From: Streptomyces ficellus
GTDB taxonomy: Bacteria > Actinomycetota > Actinomycetes > Streptomycetales > Streptomycetaceae
NCBI RefSeq assembly: GCF_009739905.1
Contig: NZ_CP034279.1
Location: 6,634,001 to 6,698,000 of the forward strand
Direction of reading: 5' to 3'
Length of the DNA stretch: 64,000 nt
How positions within the stretch are numbered: position 1 is the stretch's first letter; each line of letters opens with the position of its first letter. Positions 58,826-64,000 of the stretch are shown in pieces. The translations under genes were made by a program, and so were the position numbers. The notes under the pieces are model-generated. The model was given only the letters and a program-made list of their open reading frames with translations. It made no database searches and had not been told where the DNA came from.

Positions 58826-59812
58826 ATGGTGGACGTCGAGCGACTGCTGGCCGACTGCCTGGCGGACGCGCGTACCGCATCCCTCGGAACACTTCCGCTC
58901 AGCGGGGAGGGCGCCGCGTACGCCGAGGCCCGCCGCACCTTCCTCGCCGCCGGGCTGCGAGCCCTGCGCGACGACGTGCCGGAGACCGGCTGGGTGCAAC
59001 TCGGCCTGGCACCCTGGCCGGACGCCTGGCCCGCGCTGTACCGGCGGCTCGCCGACACCGCCCACGAACTCACCGGCTGCGGCTGGGCCGGCGACTTCTT
59101 CTTCATGCACAAACCACCCGGCCTACGCGTCCGGTTCCACGCCACCCGGCCCGCCGGCGTCGCCGCCCTGCGCGCCGAACTCCTCCGCCGCTTCGACCGC
59201 CGCGACGGCGCCTGGACCAGCCCCGCCGAAGGCGTCTACGAACCGGAGACCTACCTGTTCGGCGGAGTGACCGCCATGCCGCTCGTGCACGCCCTGTTCA
59301 CCGCCGACTCCCTGGCCTGGCTCGACCACCACGCCGCACGCGGCAAACCCGGAGCGCCACCACCCGCGGACTGGCGGGTGTCACTCACCCTGCTGCGCGC
59401 CGCCCTCGACGGCCTGGGCATCGTCGGCTGGGAACACCGGGGCGTCTGGCAGGTCGTACGGGACGACACCGGGCGGCGCATGGTCGCCGGACTGCGCGAC
59501 GCACCCGTACGACGGGCCGCCGACGGCATCCGCGCGTACTGGGACATGACGTGCGAGGAGCAGCTCGACACTCTCCCCGCCCCCTGGCGCGACGGCCTGC
59601 GCGACCACCAGGACGCCGTCCGGCGGGCCGCGGAACGCTGGCGCACCGGCTACTTCGAAACGGGCGACGCGACCGTCGGCCCCCGCCGGGCCGCCGCCCA
59701 CTACGCCGTCTTCCACTGGAACCGCGGCCGGTTCCCCCTGGCCCGCCAGTGCCTGCTGACCGAAGCGCTGGCGTCCGACGGCTCCGACACCCCCGACCCG
59801 GAGGACCGCTGA
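58826..59812 (+). CDS. Thiopeptide-type/LanB C-terminal elimination domain protein
   Basis: A 328-aa stand-alone SpaB_C-type domain. Marks are GWVQLGLAPWPDAWPALYRRLA, FFFMHKPPGLRVRFHATRP (the family's FxRxxxPxxHLRxR-like motif) and YEPETYLFGGVTAMPLVHALFTADS. In full-length LanB enzymes this domain removes glutamate from glutamylated Ser/Thr to give dehydroalanine/dehydrobutyrine. Here it is a separate gene, as in thiopeptide and some class I lanthipeptide clusters. GGAGGAG precedes the ATG. One base separates its stop from the next start codon, so the two halves are made in step. Confidence 0.85.
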   Translation: MVDVERLLADCLADARTASLGTLPLSGEGAAYAEARRTFLAAGLRALRDDVPETGWVQLGLAPWPDAWPALYRRLADTAHELTGCGWAGDFFFMHKPPGLRVRFHATRPAGVAALRAELLRRFDRRDGAWTSPAEGVYEPETYLFGGVTAMPLVHALFTADSLAWLDHHAARGKPGAPPPADWRVSLTLLRAALDGLGIVGWEHRGVWQVVRDDTGRRMVAGLRDAPVRRAADGIRAYWDMTCEEQLDTLPAPWRDGLRDHQDAVRRAAERWRTGYFETGDATVGPRRAAAHYAVFHWNRGRFPLARQCLLTEALASDGSDTPDPEDR

Positions 59813-59813
59813 C

Positions 59814-62429
59814 ATGGCGGAGCCCCCGAACACGGCCACCGTGCTGCTGCGGATCGCGGGCCTGCCCTGCACGGCCTGGACCTCCGCCGCCGACCCCGCG
59901 CTGTTCGCCCGCGCCGCCCGGCACGCCCTCGCCGGCGAACAACGAGCCGCCCGTGCCCGGGCGCTCGCCGAACACCTCGGCGTGAGCGTCGTCCCGCACC
60001 CCGGCCTCACCACCGCCGACCGGCGGGCCGTCCTCGCACTGCGCCGGCGCCTGCACGCCGGACACGCACCCGGCACGGCCGACCTCACCCTCCTCGACCG
60101 CCTGCACGGCCGCGCCCTGCCGGCCGAACTGGCCGACGACGCCCGGACCCTGGCCCGCGAGGCGGAAGCGGCCCACGCCGAACAGGCCGCGCTGGAACGG
60201 GCGGTGGCCGCCGGACACCAGCGGATCGCCGCCCTCGGACCGGACCTGGCCCGCACCCACCCCGTCCTCCGCGACGTCCTGGACACCACCGCCCCCGGAC
60301 TCCTCACCGACATCGAACGACGCCTCGCCGCGGGCGAGACCTGGACCGACAAGGGCCTGCGCAAACGCGTCGCCCACCTGTGGCGGGTCCTCGCCCGCGC
60401 CGCCGCCAAGACCACCCCCCGGGGCTGGACAGGCCAGCTCGCCACCACCCCGCTCCGCACCGACGCCCCGGGCACCCACCTGGTGCCCCCCGGCGCCACC
60501 CTCGGCGCCCTCGCCGCCACCGCCACGGAGAACGTCCACCTCGTCCGCTCCCGACCCCCCGGCCCGCCCGACCTGCGCACCGCCGACGCCACCACCCTGC
60601 TGGCCCCCGCACCCCTGCACTTCACCGAACCACCCGCCTCCGTACGCGCCTACGTCGTCGACCCGCGCGAACCCGGCCGGCTGCGCCACGTCGTCCTGCG
60701 CCGCACCCCCCTCCTCGACACCGTGCTCGCCCTCCTCGCCCACGGACCCCTCCCGCTCGGCCACCTGGAACACACCCTGCTCGGCACGGCGGGCGGCCCC
60801 ACCACCCCCGGCCCCTCCGTCCTGCGCGGCTTCCTCCAGCACCTGCACACCATGGGCGTCCTCCAGGTCTGCACCGCGCCCCGGTCCCGCCACAGCGCCT
60901 GGATGCCCGCCCGGGAGGCGACCGCGCACGGCACCCTGCCGACACCGCTCACCCCCGCCGACGGCGCCCCCGACGGCTGGTTCCTCGACTCGTACCGCAC
61001 CCTGGCCGCCCCGGTGCCCGCCGCGGCCGCCGAACGCGTACGGCGCGGCCTGCGCGTCGCCGCACGGATCGCCGCCCTGCGCGACGCGGACACCGGCGCC
61101 GCCCCGCACCCGGCGCCCGAACTCGCCGGCATCACCGCACGACCGCGACCCGTCAGCGAACTCCTCGCCGACCTGCTGCCCACCACCGGCGCCACGCCCC
61201 GCCCCCGCACGGCCACCGTGCACCGCTACGAGGGCTGGCCCGCCCCCACCGACCCCCGGTCCGGCTACGCACGCCTGCTCGCCCACCTCGCCACCCACGC
61301 CGGCCCCGGCACGGCCGACGTCGACGACGCCCTGCTGGACTCCCTCGGCGCCCCGCCCGCCGCCCACGACCTGCCCCCCTGGCCCCTGGACTGCCTGCTG
61401 CGACCGCTCCCCGGACCGGCCACCGGCCCCGTCGCCGTCCTGGAGACCGCGTCCCCCGCCGGGGTGCTCGACGCCCGGTTCGCCGACGGACTGCGCGCCC
61501 CGCGCACCCACGGCGGGCACGCCAACGCGGACGCCCACCGCGCCTTCCTCGCCACCGTCGAACGGCGCACCGGCGCACGGTTCGTCGAAGTCCTCGTACC
61601 ACCGCTCGGCGAACGCGCCGCCAACGCCGTACGCCGTCCCGTGACCACCGGCTGGTGGACCGGCGACCCCGACCCCACGCCCTACTACGGGCCCGACACC
61701 CGCGGCGCGCGGTACCTCCCACTGGACCGGATCACCCTGCGCCGCCAGGGCCGCCACATCATCGCCGAGGCCGACGGCCGGCGCCTCCTGCCCGTCCACC
61801 ACGCCACCCGCACCCCCGCACCGCCCTACGACCTGCTGCTGCGCATGCTGCTCGCCGCCGGGCACCCCGCCGCCGCCACCCTCCTGCGCCTGGACGCCCT
61901 CGACGGAGCCCTCACCGGACACCGCCGGCTGCCCCGGCTGACCGCGGGCGGACAGCTGGTCCTCGCACCGGCCACCTGGCGGCTGGACCACACCCGGCTG
62001 TGGCGGCCCGGCGACGACACCCCGCACAAGGTGCGCGCCCTCGCCCTCCTGCGGCACCGCCACGGCCTGCCCCGCCACGTCTTCCTCCGCACCTCCGCGG
62101 GCGGCAAACCCGTCGCCGCCGACCTGGACGCGCTGCCGGCGGTGTACGTCGTCGACCGGCTGCGCGCCGGCCGGCCGGACGGCGACCTGCTCGCCGAGGA
62201 GATGCTGCCCGCCCCCGCCGACCTGCCGCTGCGCGACCCGCTCCACGGCGGTGCGCCCGTCGCCGCGCAGGTGCTGCTGAGACTTCCGTACCGGACCGAC
62301 GCGGCCGCCACCGAGCGGCTCGCCACGGCCGCCGCCGGCGCCCTGCCGCGCGGCGCCCCCCACGACGTCCCCGACGGGCCGCCCGCATCCGGCGGCCGGC
62401 ACCTCGGGGCGGCCATCGCTCACCCGTGA
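59814..62429 (+). CDS. Lantibiotic dehydratase (LanB glutamylation domain)
   Basis: An 871-aa Lant_dehydr_N protein that should transfer Glu from glutamyl-tRNA to Ser/Thr of the precursor. Recognisable parts are KGLRKRVAHLWRVLARAAAK with KTTPRGWTGQLATTPL (the conserved K-TPRG region), FLQHLHTMGVLQV, DLLLRMLLAAGHPAAATLL and HGLPRHVFLRTSAGGKPVAADL near the C-terminus. Its length matches class I dehydratases that lack the elimination domain, which is supplied by the preceding gene. It is followed after 35 bases by the precursor gene. Codon bias is extremely GC3-rich as in its neighbours. Confidence 0.88.
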   Translation: MAEPPNTATVLLRIAGLPCTAWTSAADPALFARAARHALAGEQRAARARALAEHLGVSVVPHPGLTTADRRAVLALRRRLHAGHAPGTADLTLLDRLHGRALPAELADDARTLAREAEAAHAEQAALERAVAAGHQRIAALGPDLARTHPVLRDVLDTTAPGLLTDIERRLAAGETWTDKGLRKRVAHLWRVLARAAAKTTPRGWTGQLATTPLRTDAPGTHLVPPGATLGALAATATENVHLVRSRPPGPPDLRTADATTLLAPAPLHFTEPPASVRAYVVDPREPGRLRHVVLRRTPLLDTVLALLAHGPLPLGHLEHTLLGTAGGPTTPGPSVLRGFLQHLHTMGVLQVCTAPRSRHSAWMPAREATAHGTLPTPLTPADGAPDGWFLDSYRTLAAPVPAAAAERVRRGLRVAARIAALRDADTGAAPHPAPELAGITARPRPVSELLADLLPTTGATPRPRTATVHRYEGWPAPTDPRSGYARLLAHLATHAGPGTADVDDALLDSLGAPPAAHDLPPWPLDCLLRPLPGPATGPVAVLETASPAGVLDARFADGLRAPRTHGGHANADAHRAFLATVERRTGARFVEVLVPPLGERAANAVRRPVTTGWWTGDPDPTPYYGPDTRGARYLPLDRITLRRQGRHIIAEADGRRLLPVHHATRTPAPPYDLLLRMLLAAGHPAAATLLRLDALDGALTGHRRLPRLTAGGQLVLAPATWRLDHTRLWRPGDDTPHKVRALALLRHRHGLPRHVFLRTSAGGKPVAADLDALPAVYVVDRLRAGRPDGDLLAEEMLPAPADLPLRDPLHGGAPVAAQVLLRLPYRTDAAATERLATAAAGALPRGAPHDVPDGPPASGGRHLGAAIAHP

Positions 62430-62464
62430 GACGCACCCGTGAGACGAACAGAAGGGATCCACCC

Positions 62465-62611
62465 ATGCCCGGAACCATCGAACTCACCGACCTCGACGCC
62501 CTCATCGACGCCCTCGACGAGCGGATCACCGACACCGAGCTGCCCGCCACCCAGACCATGAGCCAGGTCTGCACGGTGATCGTCTGCGGGACCGTGGTCA
62601 TCTGCGCCTGA
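62465..62611 (+). CDS. Class I lanthipeptide precursor
   Basis: A 48-aa peptide, too short for standard ORF cut-offs. The leader is acidic (MPGTIELTDLDALIDALDER, ITDTELPATQ) with an LD-containing box like the FNLD/FxLD motifs recognised by class I enzymes. The C-terminal core, about TMSQVCTVIV then CGTVVICA, has Cys36, Cys41 and Cys47. Each Cys has an upstream partner: Ser33-x2-Cys36, Thr37-x3-Cys41, Thr43-x3-Cys47, so one lanthionine and two methyllanthionines in non-overlapping rings are possible. It lies between lanB and lanC genes and is followed by a terminator/attenuator. Confidence 0.85.
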   Translation: MPGTIELTDLDALIDALDERITDTELPATQTMSQVCTVIVCGTVVICA

Positions 62612-62666
62612 GCGGACGCCCCGCACCCGAAGCGGGCGCGCCCGCGCGGCGTTCCCGCCTCATCCA

Positions 62667-62695
62667 GGAGCCGCCCGGCAGGTCCGGGCGGCTCC
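62667..62695 (+). terminator. Hairpin after the precursor gene
   Basis: GGAGCCGCCCGG-CAGGT-CCGGGCGGCTCC, a perfect 12-bp stem between the precursor and lanC genes. Partial termination here would give more precursor mRNA than lanC mRNA. Confidence 0.85.
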
Positions 62696-62756
62696 GCCCA
62701 GCACCACCCCCCACCTCCGCCCCCACCCGTCCCGCACGCCACCGAGCCGGAGCACG

Positions 62757-63947
62757 ATGGACACGCTGCACGACGCGGCCACCGCCCTGTCCCTCACGTA
62801 CCTCGACGCGTACGCCGACGGCGGCGACCCCGCCCGCCACGGCCACCGGCCGACGACCGCCCCCGACCCCGGCATCCCCGTCCTCGCCCGGCTCGTCGCC
62901 GCGACCGGCGGCCCCGGGGCGACCGGCACGGCCGCCCGAGCCGTCGCCACCTGGGCGACGGCGGCGGGCCGCGGCCCCGGACACCCCGGCCTCTACGACG
63001 GCGGCCTGGCCGGCACGCTCGCCGGACTGCGGCTCGGCGCCCGGCTCCACCCGGCCCTCCACCGGGCCGCCGACCGGCTGCGCGACCACCTGACCGGTGC
63101 CGCCGTCGCCACCCGGTGGCGCACCTCGGACGTGGCCTTCCCCGACTACGACCTGATCACCGGCCCCGCCGGGCTCCTCCTGGCGCTCCACGCCGGCAGC
63201 AACCCGACCGCACCCCAACTCACCACCATGACCGTCCACTTGACGGCACTCTGCGACCACGACGACCTGCCCCGCCTGCGCACCGGGGCCTACGCACACC
63301 ACCCGCACCTGTCCTGGACGCACGGACGCGTCAACACCGGCATGGGCCACGGCGTGGCCGGAGTCGTCACCGCCCTCACCACCGCCCTCCGCGTCACCGG
63401 TGACCCCGCGACCGCGACGGCACTGCACCGCGCCACACGCTGGCTGGCCCACCACTCCCACGTCGACAGCCGCGCCATCCGCACCTGGCCGGGCGCCGGA
63501 CCCGACGGACCGCCCCCCGTCGACGCCCACCCCCGCCAAGCCTGGTGCTACGGCACCCCCGGTGTCGCCTGGGCCCTGTGGGACGCGGCCGACGCCCTGG
63601 GCGACCCCGAGGCGGCCCACTGGGCGCTGGCGGCCTTCGGCACCCTCGCCGCACGGTACGACGAGGAGTTCCACCTGTTCGGCGACGCCCCGGCCGACCG
63701 CCTCGGACTGTGCCACGGCGCCGCCGGCGTACTGGCCGTCGCCGACGCCTTCGCCCGCCACGCCCGCCTGCCCGCCGCGGCCCTCCTGCGCAGCCGCCTC
63801 ACCGCCCGGCTGCGCGCCGACCTGCCCGCGGCCCTCCGCACCCCATGGCCCCCCACCCTGCTGACCGGCGCCCCCGGGGCCCTGAGCGCACTGCTCACCG
63901 CGGGCGGCGCCCCACGCGATTGGCTGCCCTGCCTCGGGCTGCGCTGA
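62757..63947 (+). CDS. LanC-type lanthionine cyclase
   Basis: A 396-aa LanC. Zinc ligands are C264 in QAWCYGTPG, and C319 and H320 in LGLCHGAAGVL; the conserved NTGMGHGVAGVV with its His lies at about residue 195. The enzyme adds Cys thiols to dehydrated residues to close thioether rings. Repeated GxxG helices of the alpha/alpha barrel are visible (YDGGLAGTLAGLRLG, LITGPAGLLLAL, LTGAPGALSALL). It follows the precursor gene beyond the hairpin, on the same strand. Confidence 0.92.
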   Translation: MDTLHDAATALSLTYLDAYADGGDPARHGHRPTTAPDPGIPVLARLVAATGGPGATGTAARAVATWATAAGRGPGHPGLYDGGLAGTLAGLRLGARLHPALHRAADRLRDHLTGAAVATRWRTSDVAFPDYDLITGPAGLLLALHAGSNPTAPQLTTMTVHLTALCDHDDLPRLRTGAYAHHPHLSWTHGRVNTGMGHGVAGVVTALTTALRVTGDPATATALHRATRWLAHHSHVDSRAIRTWPGAGPDGPPPVDAHPRQAWCYGTPGVAWALWDAADALGDPEAAHWALAAFGTLAARYDEEFHLFGDAPADRLGLCHGAAGVLAVADAFARHARLPAAALLRSRLTARLRADLPAALRTPWPPTLLTGAPGALSALLTAGGAPRDWLPCLGLR

Positions 63948-63957
63948 ACGCCCTTCG

Positions 63958-63963
63958 TAGGGT
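63958..63963 (+). promoter_or_regulatory. TAGGGT -10 element before the last gene
   Basis: TAGGGT ends 8 bases before the ATG at 63972, with no Shine-Dalgarno between them, suggesting a near-leaderless transcript independent of lanC. Confidence 0.4.
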
Positions 63964-63971
63964 GAACCACC

Positions 63972-64000
63972 ATGATCACCAAAGACTTCGACGGCTATCT
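63972..64000 (+). CDS. Start of a gene cut by the window end
   Basis: ATG followed by ITKDFDGYL, after which the window stops. Frame, position directly after lanC and the lack of another start support a gene here. Nothing can be said about its product; transporters, tailoring enzymes and regulators are all usual at this place. Confidence 0.45.

Noticed and set aside
1..64000. Mobile elements, phage genes, CRISPR arrays, tRNA or rRNA genes
   Set aside because: No transposase or integrase motifs, no spaced direct repeats and no cloverleaf-like or rRNA-like sequence were found; the zinc-ribbon gene alone is not enough to call an integrative element.

Overview
The window is actinobacterial and almost certainly from a Streptomyces chromosome. 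Coding DNA has very high GC with strong third-position bias, GTG and TTG starts are common, overlapping ATGA/GTGA gene junctions are frequent, and marker families are typical of the genus (WhiB-like protein, SpoIIE/PP2C phosphatase, streptogrisin-type protease, Rrf2 and XRE regulators, class E sortase). I see no tRNA, rRNA, transposase, integrase or CRISPR array.

Layout. 1-2.5 kb (minus): a cobalamin-riboswitch-led operon of a GHMP kinase, a cysteine-synthase-like PLP enzyme and an ATP-grasp enzyme cut by the window edge. 2.7-8.5 kb: VOC protein, a Tat-exported TolB-propeller/amidohydrolase, RNase HI, and an acyl-CoA-dehydrogenase-like oxidoreductase that follows a TauE/SafE permease and an Rrf2 regulator (probable sulfur module, to 10.1 kb). 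10.3-12.8 kb: small protein, polyprenyl diphosphate synthase and an MpaB/latex-clearing-type oxygenase. 13.2-16.9 kb: MSMEG_6728-like protein, then the DUF2617-DUF4247-DUF350-spermidine-synthase-like operon, with a small zinc-ribbon gene on the opposite strand. 17.1-20.9 kb: LysM transglycosylase behind a c-di-AMP (ydaO) riboswitch, a xanthine/uracil permease and an XRE regulator. 21.3-29.6 kb: cupin-XRE regulator, SpoIIE-type phosphatase, S1 protease, a LuxR/histidine-kinase pair and a STAS protein, with a possible small RNA at 26.4 kb.

30-37.4 kb is a lipid region: btaA and btaB (betaine lipid), an MMPL exporter, hpnR (hopanoid C-3 methylase) and a P450. 37.5-42.1 kb: sortase, WhiB-like protein, anmK, an MFS transporter and a TetR regulator. 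42.2-47.9 kb holds the most unusual gene: one uninterrupted reading frame joining a membrane PAS-GGDEF-EAL cyclic-di-GMP enzyme to a complete alpha-oxoamine-synthase-type PLP enzyme, translationally coupled to a methyltransferase. A glycosyltransferase, a GH15 trehalase-like enzyme and a repeat-rich membrane protein follow.

54-64 kb is a ribosomal-peptide (RiPP) region. The first operon has a 61-aa small protein, an unknown protein, two paralogous proteins with a conserved HxxxHLTDWG motif, a serine hydrolase and a VOC protein. The second is a class I lanthipeptide cluster with a split dehydratase (separate elimination domain and glutamylation domain), a 48-aa precursor with three Ser/Thr-Cys pairs, an attenuator-like hairpin, LanC, and a further gene cut by the end of the window.

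All calls come from reading translations and DNA by eye. No database search was run, so family names rest on motifs and remembered family sequences.
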